A stretch of DNA of 7,247 nt from Sphingobacteriales bacterium (GTDB taxonomy: Bacteria > Bacteroidota > Bacteroidia > Chitinophagales > Chitinophagaceae). Positions 1 through 5,808 of this stretch are shown in pieces. Positions within the stretch are counted from its first letter, which is position 1, and every line of letters begins with the position of its first letter. The DNA is taken from contig REAQ01000168.1 in NCBI GenBank assembly GCA_004294195.1, positions 1-7,247 on the forward strand. The letters are read 5' to 3'. The notes below the pieces were generated by a model. It ran no database searches. It saw only the letters and a program-made list of their open reading frames with translations, and was not told the DNA's origin. The position numbers and the translations under genes are program-made.

Positions 1-58
1 TAAAAATATCATAACCGCCCATTCCATCATGGCCAGAAGAACTAAAGTATAAAATATT

Positions 59-457
59 ATGATTACAGATCCCATTGCAGATTTCCTGACCAGAATCCGT
101 AACGCCCAGATGGCGGGACACCGTATCGTTGAGATACCGGCTTCCAACCTGAAGAAGCGTATCACTGAGATCTTATATAACCAGGGTTATATCCTGAAGT
201 ATAAGTTCGAAGAAGATTCCAAGCAGGGTGTGATCAAGATCGCCTTGAAATATGATGCAGCTACCAAAGAACCTGCCATCAAAACATTGGAAAGGATCAG
301 CCGTCCGGGCCTTAGGCAGTATGCAAGCCCCACTGAATTCCGCCGTGTGAAGAATGGTCTGGGTGTAGCCATCGTGTCTACTTCTAAAGGAGTGATGACG
401 GATAAAGATGCTAAAGCACAGAATGTAGGTGGTGAGGTGCTTTGCTACGTCTATTAA
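59..457 (+). CDS. rpsH: 30S ribosomal protein S8
   Basis: This 132-residue protein is full length for bacterial S8 (about 130). S8 binds helix 21 of 16S rRNA in the central domain of the small subunit and is needed for early platform assembly. In E. coli it also represses its own operon by binding spc mRNA; no such target is visible here, as it would lie upstream of this window. The N-terminus [16 protein letters not shown] is the standard S8 start, with ISRPGLR near residues 80-86 and the conserved C-terminal stretch [20 protein letters not shown] near 107-126. It ends in LCYVY, whereas many S8 proteins end in CxVW or similar. The ATG follows an A/T-rich tract (AAAATATT) with no Shine-Dalgarno sequence, usual in Bacteroidota. 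A 135-nt spacer, long for this operon, separates it from rplF. Confidence 0.97.
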   Translation: MITDPIADFLTRIRNAQMAGHRIVEIPASNLKKRITEILYNQGYILKYKFEEDSKQGVIKIALKYDAATKEPAIKTLERISRPGLRQYASPTEFRRVKNGLGVAIVSTSKGVMTDKDAKAQNVGGEVLCYVY

Positions 458-592
458 TTGATAAGTCAAGTGTAAAAAGTCAAAAACGCTTTTTACTTCC
501 TTGAACTTTTGAATGTTGAATTTTTTAATTGCCCTGATACATTAAGCGCGGTCTATACGCCGGCTGACCGGTCAGGGATAAATCAAACAAAT
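458..592 (+). repeat. rpsH-rplF spacer with degenerate AAGTCAA-type heptamers and hairpin
   Basis: The spacer opens with three heptamer-phased units, GTCAAGT (465-471), GTAAAAA (472-478) and GTCAAAA (479-485). These are followed by T-rich material of the opposite sense (about 489-528). GTAAAAAG (472-479) is exactly complementary to CTTTTTAC (489-496), and TCAAG (466-470) pairs with CTTGA (500-504), giving an imperfect hairpin. The downstream half holds a perfect 12-bp palindrome CTGACCGGTCAG (564-575), and CCCTGA (532-537) is the complement of TCAGGG (572-577). The last 12 nt before the rplF start are A-rich. It is not a clear terminator because no U tract directly follows a GC-rich stem. The function is unknown. 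Confidence 0.65.
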
Positions 593-1147
593 ATGTCTCG
601 TATAGGTAAAGCTCCCATCGCAGTTCCAAATGGTGTAACCATCACCGTTGGAACCGATAACGTAGTAACGGTGAAAGGCCCTAAAGGGGAACTGAAAGAA
701 AGCATCGATCGTGATATTAAGGTTGAAGTAGTGGAAGGTAAAGTGAATTTTTCCCGTCCTACTGACCAGATCCGTCACCGCGCAATGCATGGTCTGTATC
801 GTGCATTGGTGGCCAACATGGTTAAAGGGGTAACTGAAGGCTTTAAGAAGGAACTGGAACTGGTGGGTGTTGGTTATAAAGCCGCCAACCAGGGTAACCT
901 GCTTGATTTGGCACTCGGATATTCTCACAACATTGTTGTTGAAGTTCCCAAAGAACTGAAAGTGACAACCACTCAGGAAAAAGGTGATAACCCAAGGATT
1001 TTCCTGGAAGGCATCGACAAGCAATTGCTTGGCCAGGTAGCTGCAAAGATCCGCAGTCTGCGTAAGCCTGAACCATACAAGGGTAAGGGTGTGAAGTATA
1101 AAGGAGAATACATCCGCAGGAAAGCTGGTAAGGCAGCAGGTAAGTAA
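593..1147 (+). CDS. rplF: 50S ribosomal protein L6
   Basis: L6 binds 23S rRNA near the sarcin-ricin loop and the factor-binding region of the large subunit. The protein is 184 residues, in the family range of about 177-184. It begins MSRIGKAPIAVPNGV, the canonical L6 N-terminus, and has the two repeated L6 folds at about residues 1-82 and 83-184. VKGPKGEL lies near residue 24 and the signature RKPEPYKGKGVKYKGEYIRRK near 154-174, with a basic tail. The frame is open upstream to an ATG at 509, but those 28 codons come from repeat-bearing spacer and do not resemble L6, so the ATG at 593, behind AATCAAACAAAT, is chosen. Its neighbours are rpsH upstream and rplR downstream, both across long repeat-filled spacers. 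Confidence 0.96.
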   Translation: MSRIGKAPIAVPNGVTITVGTDNVVTVKGPKGELKESIDRDIKVEVVEGKVNFSRPTDQIRHRAMHGLYRALVANMVKGVTEGFKKELELVGVGYKAANQGNLLDLALGYSHNIVVEVPKELKVTTTQEKGDNPRIFLEGIDKQLLGQVAAKIRSLRKPEPYKGKGVKYKGEYIRRKAGKAAGK

Positions 1148-1220
1148 TTAGCCAATTAGCCAATGTGGCAATGCGGCAATGAAGAAAATAGCTAATAGCG
1201 ATTAGCCAATAGCATAATAA
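1148..1220 (+). repeat. Octamer and heptamer repeat array, TTAGCCAA / TAGCTAA family
   Basis: Starting on the base after the rplF stop codon are four octamers: TTAGCCAA (1148-1155), TTAGCCAA (1156-1163), TGTGGCAA (1164-1171) and TGCGGCAA (1172-1179). After a short break come four heptamers in phase: TAGCTAA (1189-1195), TAGCGAT (1196-1202), TAGCCAA (1203-1209) and TAGCATA (1210-1216). The same heptamer family recurs after rpmD. No protein is encoded here. This looks like a decayed short tandem repeat of the sort I recall from Bacteroidota intergenic DNA; its role is unknown. Confidence 0.7.
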
Positions 1221-1241
1221 GATTCTGGCAGTATCAGAATC
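1221..1241 (+). promoter_or_regulatory. Small hairpin in the rplR leader
   Basis: GATTCTG (1221-1227) and CAGAATC (1235-1241) are perfect complements separated by a 7-nt loop. They end 14 nt before the rplR ATG. The A/T-rich stretch from 1242 to 1255 that follows would stay single-stranded for ribosome loading. It could affect RNA stability or translation, but a 7-bp inverted repeat may also occur by chance. Confidence 0.35.
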
Positions 1242-1255
1242 GCAAATTTAAAAAT

Positions 1256-1609
1256 ATGAACACAAAAGTTCTCAGGAGACAGAATATCAGGTACAGGGTT
1301 CGTAACAAGATCTCTGGAACTGCACAACGCCCAAGGTTGAACATCTTCAGGAGCAATAGCGATATCTACGCACAGCTTATTGATGATGTAAGCGGAGTAA
1401 CCCTCGGTGGTGCATCCAGCAGGGAGAAGGATATCCTGGCCCAGAAAGTCAATAAGACGGAGAAAGGTAAACTCGTAGGTCAGGCCATCGCACGCAAAGC
1501 CAAGGAACTTGGTATTGAAACAGTGGTGTTTGATCGCGGTGGATATCTCTACCATGGCCGTGTGAAAGCAGTGGCCGATGGAGCTCGCGAAGGTGGTCTT
1601 AATTTCTAA
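1256..1609 (+). CDS. rplR: 50S ribosomal protein L18
   Basis: L18 binds 5S rRNA and, with L5, attaches it to the central protuberance of the large subunit. The 117-residue length is typical. The basic N-terminal arm holds [22 protein letters not shown] (roughly residues 8-29), followed by [16 protein letters not shown], which matches the usual L18 'RSNKHIYAQvIDD' region. Near the end are [20 protein letters not shown] and AREGGLNF, both family hallmarks. The start ATG follows AAATTTAAAAAT, an A/T-rich leader typical of Bacteroidota without a Shine-Dalgarno sequence. It is followed by rpsE after only 29 nt, the shortest spacer among the ribosomal genes here and the one without recognisable heptamers. 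Confidence 0.97.
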   Translation: MNTKVLRRQNIRYRVRNKISGTAQRPRLNIFRSNSDIYAQLIDDVSGVTLGGASSREKDILAQKVNKTEKGKLVGQAIARKAKELGIETVVFDRGGYLYHGRVKAVADGAREGGLNF

Positions 1610-1638
1610 TTCATTTTCAAGTACTAATTGAAGCAATA

Positions 1639-2027
1639 ATGTCAAAAGTAATATTGAACAGAGTAAAAGCCGGCGACCTTGAACTGAAAGAGAAAGTTGT
1701 TGCCATCAACCGTGTGGTTAAAACAACCAAAGGTGGACGTGCTTTTAGTTTCTCCGCACTCGTGGTGGTAGGTAATGAGAACGGGGTAGTTGGTCATGGC
1801 CTCGGCAAAGCCAAAGAGGTTCAGGAAGCCATTACCAAGGGTATCGAAGATGCAAAAAAGAACCTGATCAAGGTTCCTGTCATGAAAGGTACAATCCCTC
1901 ATGACCAGTTGGCTAAGGAAGGTGCAGCCAAAGTATTGATCAAGTCAAAGCACTGGCGATGCTTCGTGAGCCGATCAATGTTTCCAAGACAAGGAGTGTG
2001 TCTCTGAAGAAAGTTTTCAACGGTTAA
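1639..2027 (+). pseudogene. rpsE: 30S ribosomal protein S5, broken by an internal out-of-frame deletion
   Basis: S5 sits at the mRNA entry and decoding side of the small subunit and is essential for accuracy and helicase activity. The first 102 codons are a normal S5 start: an extended N-terminus, then the RNA-binding domain with [19 protein letters not shown] (about residues 31-49), [12 protein letters not shown] and [17 protein letters not shown], then GAAKVLIK ending at 1944. From there the frame reads SKHWRCFV and stops at 2005-2007, unlike S5. In another frame, 1947-2024 encodes [15 protein letters not shown] and ends [10 protein letters not shown] with TAA at 2025-2027, a proper Bacteroidota-type S5 C-terminus. 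The expected middle (the PAAxGTGVIAGGA, DVLAKSLGS and NPHNVVKAT region) is absent. Retained residues total about 128 against roughly 172 expected, so about 44 codons are gone; the phase requires a loss of 3n+1 nt, near 130. Because S5 is essential, an assembly error, a strain mixture or a second intact copy are the likely explanations. Confidence 0.9.
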
Positions 2028-2038
2028 TCAATCAAATT

Positions 2039-2077
2039 TCAAAAGTCAATAGCAGCTTTTTGCATCTTGACTTTTGA
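2039..2077 (+). repeat. Hairpin of AAGTCAA/TTGACTT heptamers between rpsE and rpmD
   Basis: TCAAAAGTCAA (2039-2049) is an exact inverted repeat of TTGACTTTTGA (2067-2077), giving an 11-bp stem with a 17-nt loop. The right arm begins a pair of tandem heptamers, TTGACTT at 2067-2073 and 2074-2080. It lies between the rpsE tail stop (2027) and the rpmD ATG (2096). No U-run follows the stem, so it is not a good intrinsic terminator. It belongs to the same family as the inverted arrays before rplF and secY. Confidence 0.65.
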
Positions 2078-2095
2078 CTTCAAACGAGTTTATAT

Positions 2096-2284
2096 ATGAA
2101 AAAGATTAAAGTAACCCAGGTTAAAAGTGTCATCGACAGGTCAGAACGCCAGAAGAGGACGATGGAAGCATTGGGACTGCGTAAGCTGAACAACTCTGTT
2201 GAGGTAGAAGCTACGCCCCAGATCCTTGGCATGATCAACAAAGTGAGCCACCTGGTGAAAGTACAGGAATTAGCTAATAGCTAG
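2096..2284 (+). CDS. rpmD: 50S ribosomal protein L30
   Basis: L30 is a small 23S rRNA-binding protein of the large subunit, present in many but not all bacteria. The 62-residue product is close to the usual 58-60. It shows [30 protein letters not shown] (about residues 3-32), corresponding to the family's 'vtLvkS.Ig....qr.Tl.gLGLrk.n' core. HLVKVQEL near the C-terminus matches the closing beta strand. The ATG follows GAGTTTATAT. The final codons (LANS) and the TAG stop at 2282-2284 are read from the first two units of a TAGCTAA heptamer array, so the repeat appears to form the very end of the gene. Its position between rpsE and rplO is the standard spc order. Confidence 0.95.
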   Translation: MKKIKVTQVKSVIDRSERQKRTMEALGLRKLNNSVEVEATPQILGMINKVSHLVKVQELANS

Positions 2285-2305
2285 TAGCTAATAGCAATTG
2301 GCGAA
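2271..2305 (+). repeat. TAGCTAA heptamer array overlapping the rpmD stop
   Basis: Five units are in register: TAGCTAA (2271-2277), TAGCTAG (2278-2284), TAGCTAA (2285-2291), TAGCAAT (2292-2298) and TGGCGAA (2299-2305). The first two lie inside rpmD and supply its stop codon. The array becomes more degenerate downstream. The same heptamer family is found after rplF. Each TAGCTA core is itself palindromic. The function is unknown. Confidence 0.7.
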
Positions 2306-2333
2306 AGCCTGTTATTCCCTGAAATTATCATAT

Positions 2334-2358
2334 AGCGAGCAGCACAGGGAGCTGCGCT
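2334..2358 (+). promoter_or_regulatory. GC-rich hairpin in the rplO leader
   Basis: GCAGC (2339-2343) pairs with GCTGC (2351-2355) around a 7-nt loop, extended by AGC (2334-2336) with GCT (2356-2358) across a 2-nt bulge. It ends 19 nt before the rplO ATG and is followed by an A-rich ribosome-loading tract (GTTAAAAAAGAAACAAC). CAGGG inside the loop (2345-2349) could instead pair with CCCTG (2317-2321), an alternative fold. No U-run follows, so it does not look like a terminator. Regulatory meaning is only inferred. Confidence 0.35.
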
Positions 2359-2377
2359 GAGTTAAAAAAGAAACAAC

Positions 2378-2827
2378 ATGAAACTGCATTCATTAAAGCC
2401 CGCCGAAGGCTCTGTAAAGAAAGTAAAACGTATTGGTCGTGGTGAAGCTTCAGGCCACGGTGGTACCTCCACTAAAGGTAACAAAGGTGCGCAAAGCCGT
2501 ACCGGTTTCAAGAATAAATTGGGTCACGAAGGTGGTCAGATGCCGATCCAGCGCCGTATCCCCAAGCGTGGATTTAAGAATATAAGCCGCGTAGAATTTA
2601 AAGTGTTCAACCTCGGACAGATCGAGCAACTGGCAGAGAAATACGGTATCACTGACTTCAGCTTGGAAACGCTGTATATAAATGGACTGATCAACCGCAC
2701 AGATAAAGTCAAGATCCTCGGTAATGGAGAATTGAAGACGAAGGTCAGTTTTAAAGTGAATGCCATCAGTGAAAAAGCCAAGGCTGCTATTGAAGCCGCC
2801 GGTGGCAGCGTGGAGATACTGAAATAA
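2378..2827 (+). CDS. rplO: 50S ribosomal protein L15
   Basis: L15 is a large-subunit protein with a long glycine-rich N-terminal extension that threads through 23S rRNA, plus a globular C-terminal domain. The 149 residues match the family length (about 145-150). MKLHSLKPAEGSVKKVKRIGRG (1-22) and the Gly/Ser-rich SGHGGTSTKGNKGAQSRTG (about 25-43) are the classic rRNA-penetrating segment. GQMPIQRRIPKRGFKN follows near residues 54-69. The C-terminal L15 signature runs from KVKILGNGEL (about 110-119) through the KAKAAIEAAGG motif to SVEILK. The ATG follows GTTAAAAAAGAAACAAC, an A-rich leader without Shine-Dalgarno. A 101-nt hairpin-bearing spacer separates it from secY. Confidence 0.97.
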   Translation: MKLHSLKPAEGSVKKVKRIGRGEASGHGGTSTKGNKGAQSRTGFKNKLGHEGGQMPIQRRIPKRGFKNISRVEFKVFNLGQIEQLAEKYGITDFSLETLYINGLINRTDKVKILGNGELKTKVSFKVNAISEKAKAAIEAAGGSVEILK

Positions 2828-2858
2828 TTGACGATATTTGAAATAATTATTCAAAATG

Positions 2859-2913
2859 CAAAAGTCAAAAGTCAAAACATCTTTTTTGAATTTTGACTTT
2901 TGAGTTTTGACTT
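2859..2913 (+). repeat. Long inverted array of AAGTCAA heptamers between rplO and secY
   Basis: The left arm 2859-2877 carries tandem GTCAAAA at 2864-2870 and 2871-2877. The right arm carries TTGACTT (2893-2899), TTGAGTT (2900-2906) and TTGACTT (2907-2913). Positions 2859-2877 are complementary to 2891-2909 with one mismatch (G2864 against G2904), around a 13-nt loop. It is the best preserved of the three AAGTCAA-type hairpins in this window. The right arm ends 15 nt before the GTG start of secY, so it could tune read-through or initiation. It lacks the U-tract of an intrinsic terminator. Confidence 0.75.
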
Positions 2914-2928
2914 CAAAAAAATTACCCA

Positions 2929-4266
2929 GTGAAGAAGTTCATTCAGACCTTAAAAAATATCTGGAGCATCGAAGAGTTGCGCAGTAAGATCGTTGTGACC
3001 TTGCTCCTGATCCTGGTCTACCGTTTTGGCTCACACGTGGTACTGCCAGGTATTGATCCTAATAAACTTAACCTTTCCGGTGCCAAAGAAGGTCTGCTTG
3101 GATTGTTTGACACCTTCGCCGGTGGATCCTTTTCTAATGCATCCATTTTTGCACTCGGCATCATGCCTTATATCTCCGCTTCTATCTTCATGCAGCTGAT
3201 GACCATCCTTGTTCCCCAGATGCAGAAATTGCAGAAAGAAGGTGATAGTGGCAGGAAAAAAATCAACCAATGGACGCGTTACCTTACTGCAGGCGTTACC
3301 GTTTTGCAGGCCGCTGCTTATGTGGCGTATTTGCGTAATGTGAACAAAGAGGCTCTGATTGATTCATACTCTGGTTTCTTCTGGCTTTCCACTGTTGTTG
3401 TGCTTACTGCAGGTACCCTGTTTGTCATGTGGCTCGGCGAGAAGATCCAGGATAAAGGTCTCGGTAACGGTACGTCTATCATCATCATGGTGGGTATTCT
3501 TGCCCGTCTTCCCCAATCATTTCTTGGTGAATTTGCTGCGAAGCAAACCAAGGGCGGTGGCGGTCTGCTGTTTTTCCTGATTGAAACAGCTTTTCTGATT
3601 GCAATCATTATGGGATTGATCATCCTGGTACAAGGTGTTCGTAAAATACCCATCAACTATGCAAAGCAGATCGTTGGTAACAGACAGTTCACCGGAGCAA
3701 GGCAGTTTCTGCCTCTTAAAGTGAACGCTTCTGGTGTAATGCCGATCATCTTCGCACAGGCGATCATGTTCCTCCCTACATTGTTCTCATTCACCAACAT
3801 CGAGTCTGGAAAAGGTTTAGCGAGAATCTTTAACGATCATAGCAATATCTGGTATATGGTGATCTATGCCGTTATGGTTATCGGATTTACCTTCCTGTAT
3901 ACCGCACTGATCTTTAACCCTAAGCAAATGTCTGACAGCCTGAAGCAAAGCAATGGCTTTATTCCAGGTGTAAAACCAGGTCAGCCAACGGCAGATTATA
4001 TCGGACAGGTGATGGACAGGATCACATTGCCTGGTGCTATTTTCCTGGCCATTATTGGTATCCTTCCCGGTATTGCACAACGCCTTGGGGTTACACAGAG
4101 CTATTCTACTTTCTTCGGTGGTACCTCTCTGTTGATCATGGTAGGTGTTGTATTGGATACCCTTCAACAGATCGAAACACACCTGCTGATGCGTCAGTAT
4201 GATGGCTTGATGAAGGGTGGAAGAATCCAGGGAAGACAAACGACTACGACTACTCCAACCATCTAA
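2929..4266 (+). CDS. secY: Protein translocase subunit SecY
   Basis: SecY is the channel-forming subunit of the SecYEG translocon in the inner membrane. It passes unfolded secretory proteins driven by SecA and inserts membrane proteins from the ribosome. The 445-residue product has ten hydrophobic segments, at roughly 20-40, 75-95, 118-136, 150-170, 182-200, 213-236, 268-288, 308-330, 368-386 and 395-413. Family marks include the plug region LFDTFAGGSF after segment 1, LGIMPYISASIFMQL opening segment 2, LGNGTSIII (178-186) and the C-terminal LMKGGRIQGR. The GTG at 2929 is the only plausible start: an in-frame stop lies at 2908-2910 and the next Met is residue 79, beyond segment 1. The C-terminus carries an unusual run of Thr (TTTTTPTI). 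Its stop overlaps the map start by one base, indicating coupled translation. Confidence 0.97.
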   Translation: MKKFIQTLKNIWSIEELRSKIVVTLLLILVYRFGSHVVLPGIDPNKLNLSGAKEGLLGLFDTFAGGSFSNASIFALGIMPYISASIFMQLMTILVPQMQKLQKEGDSGRKKINQWTRYLTAGVTVLQAAAYVAYLRNVNKEALIDSYSGFFWLSTVVVLTAGTLFVMWLGEKIQDKGLGNGTSIIIMVGILARLPQSFLGEFAAKQTKGGGGLLFFLIETAFLIAIIMGLIILVQGVRKIPINYAKQIVGNRQFTGARQFLPLKVNASGVMPIIFAQAIMFLPTLFSFTNIESGKGLARIFNDHSNIWYMVIYAVMVIGFTFLYTALIFNPKQMSDSLKQSNGFIPGVKPGQPTADYIGQVMDRITLPGAIFLAIIGILPGIAQRLGVTQSYSTFFGGTSLLIMVGVVLDTLQQIETHLLMRQYDGLMKGGRIQGRQTTTTTPTI

Positions 4267-5066
4267 TGGTACATATAAAAACGAACGAAGAAATTGCCCT
4301 CGTAAGGGAAAGCAGTTTACTAGTTAGTGCCACCTTATCTGAGGTGGCATCTTTCTTGAAGCCCGGCATGACCACACACCAGATCGATGTATTTGTAGAT
4401 AAATTCATCCGGGATCATGGCGCCATCCCTTCATTCAAGGGATACGGTGGCTTTCCTTTTTCAGCCTGTATCTCTGTAAACGATGCTGTGGTGCATGGAT
4501 TCCCTAACAACCAGGAGATTCGCTCCGGCGATATCATCTCGGTTGACGTGGGTGTCTTCAAAAATGGGTTTCACGGAGACAGTGCATATACATTTGCCGT
4601 TGGTGAAATATCAGCAGAGATTGCAAAGCTCCTTACGGTAACGAGAGAATCTTTGTATCGTGGTATTGAAAAAGCCGTGGCCGGAAACAGAACCGGAGAC
4701 ATAGCCAATACCATTCAGGATTACACTGAGAAGCAACACGGTTATGGCGTAGTGCGTGAGTTGGTTGGTCATGGCCTTGGCCGTAACCTGCACGAAGATC
4801 CGCAGGTGCCTAACTTTGGGAAGAAAGGAAGTGGTGCCAAACTCAAAGAGAACACCGTTATCGCAATAGAACCGATGATCAACCTCGGTACCAAAGACGT
4901 TTTTTACGATAAGGACGGATGGACGGTGCGTACTAAAGACGGAAAGGCGTCCGCTCATTATGAACATACCGTTGCCGTTAAAAAAAATAAGGCCGAAATA
5001 CTATCTTCTTTTGATGCCATTATGGCTAATGAAAAGAAGAATCCTGAACTTTTCAGTGACTATTGA
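4266..5066 (+). CDS. map: Methionine aminopeptidase, type I
   Basis: Map is a cytosolic dinuclear metalloenzyme that removes the initiator methionine from nascent proteins when the second residue is small, after deformylation. The 266-residue pita-bread fold protein has the full metal set: D94 (ISVDVG), D105 (HGDSA), H169 (LVGHGLG), E202 (AIEPM) and E233 (HYEHTV). The substrate-contacting histidines are H77 (VVHGFP) and H176 (NLHEDP). It lacks the N-terminal zinc-finger extension of eukaryote-like forms, so it is a type Ia-like enzyme. The ATG overlaps the secY TAA (TAATG), a usual arrangement for translational coupling; secY-map is a widespread gene pair. The C-terminal tail (about residues 241-266, charged) is slightly longer than the catalytic core requires. 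Confidence 0.97.
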   Translation: MVHIKTNEEIALVRESSLLVSATLSEVASFLKPGMTTHQIDVFVDKFIRDHGAIPSFKGYGGFPFSACISVNDAVVHGFPNNQEIRSGDIISVDVGVFKNGFHGDSAYTFAVGEISAEIAKLLTVTRESLYRGIEKAVAGNRTGDIANTIQDYTEKQHGYGVVRELVGHGLGRNLHEDPQVPNFGKKGSGAKLKENTVIAIEPMINLGTKDVFYDKDGWTVRTKDGKASAHYEHTVAVKKNKAEILSSFDAIMANEKKNPELFSDY

Positions 5067-5074
5067 TCCTTTGC

Positions 5075-5773
5075 ATGACAGAAATTAGCGCAGCACATTC
5101 AGATCCTTCTCTATTAGCAAACAAAACGGCATGGGCAGTCATATTTGATATGGATGGAACCCTTGTGGCTACCACTGAAGCAGATTTTCTTGCATGGCAG
5201 AAGCTATTCATACAGTACGGAAAGCAACTGACTTTTGAAGACTACTATCCATTGTTGGGAAGGAAAAGTGCCGATGTGGTAAAGTTGGGCCTGGGATTAA
5301 CGGGTAAGCCTGCGGAAGAAGCCATGGCCATGAAAATGGGGTTGTTTGCGGATATCGTAGCAGAGCACGGTGTAGAGACCCTACCGGATGTCAGAAGCCT
5401 CCTGGAAAAATTATATGATGCAGGTATTCCGATGGCCTTAGCAACCAGTTCAAGAAAGAAAAAGATGGAACTGGTGATGCAGACGGTTGGATTGGAAAAA
5501 TTCTTTTCTGTTTTTGTTACAGGCGAAGAAGTGGTAAAAGGAAAACCTGATCCCCAGATCTTTCAACTCGCCGCATCAAGATTGCAAATGCCCGCAGAGA
5601 GATGTATTGTAGTAGAGGATACCGTCAGTGGCGTTAGGGCTGCCAAAGCTGCGGGCATGACCTGTGTGGCTATTTCAACTACCCATGACCGTGATGAACT
5701 TACTGAAGCGGATCTACTGATTGATCATTTCACTTCTCTCCGTCCGGAAGACTTCCATAATCTCATTCCTTAA
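5075..5773 (+). CDS. HAD-family hydrolase, beta-phosphoglucomutase/phosphatase-like
   Basis: This is a haloacid dehalogenase superfamily protein of 232 residues that acts on small phosphorylated metabolites through an aspartyl-phosphate intermediate; the substrate cannot be told from sequence. Motif I is VIFDMDGTL with nucleophile D25 and acid/base D27. Motif II is ALATSS (T124), motif III lysine is K157 in GKPDPQIF, and motif IV is VVEDTVSG (E181, D182). A helical cap lies between motifs I and II (about residues 31-105), placing it in subfamily I, the group containing beta-phosphoglucomutase, phosphoglycolate phosphatase and sugar-phosphate phosphatases. The frame also allows a TTG start at 5063 overlapping map, but the ATG at 5075, 8 nt after the map stop, is preferred. 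Residues 1-19 before the first strand are a non-conserved lead-in. Close spacing suggests co-transcription with map. Confidence 0.9.
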   Translation: MTEISAAHSDPSLLANKTAWAVIFDMDGTLVATTEADFLAWQKLFIQYGKQLTFEDYYPLLGRKSADVVKLGLGLTGKPAEEAMAMKMGLFADIVAEHGVETLPDVRSLLEKLYDAGIPMALATSSRKKKMELVMQTVGLEKFFSVFVTGEEVVKGKPDPQIFQLAASRLQMPAERCIVVEDTVSGVRAAKAAGMTCVAISTTHDRDELTEADLLIDHFTSLRPEDFHNLIP

Positions 5774-5808
5774 ACCCAGATTGTAATATCTTTAAGCAAA
5801 CAACAACT

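Noticed and set aside
29..52. Tiny frame MARRTKV ending 6 nt before rpsH, a possible leader peptide
   Set aside because: Only seven codons, no known counterpart; a frame this short is expected by chance. The TAA at 1-3 might be the stop of a preceding gene (rpsN is usual), but no upstream sequence is available to tell.
509..592. Upstream in-frame extension of rplF from the ATG at 509
   Set aside because: The added 28 residues come from repeat-bearing spacer, are not basic like ribosomal protein termini, and the canonical L6 N-terminus MSRIGKAPI begins exactly at 593.
1639..2027. Programmed ribosomal frameshift in rpsE
   Set aside because: No slippery heptamer is evident at the junction, and a frame change alone would still leave out about 44 conserved residues of the C-terminal domain.
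2039..2913. Spacer hairpins as intrinsic transcription terminators
   Set aside because: The stems are AT-rich, no U tract follows them on the + strand, and termination inside this operon would cut off essential downstream genes; attenuation is not excluded.
5063..5074. TTG start for the HAD gene overlapping the map stop
   Set aside because: An ATG in the same frame lies 12 nt downstream, just after the map stop; the extra MILC residues add nothing recognisable.
5787..5794. TATCTTTA as a Bacteroidota -7 promoter box (TAnnTTTG) for the M20 gene
   Set aside because: It matches all but the last base, but no TTTG -33 element is seen at the proper distance and such AT-rich matches are common.
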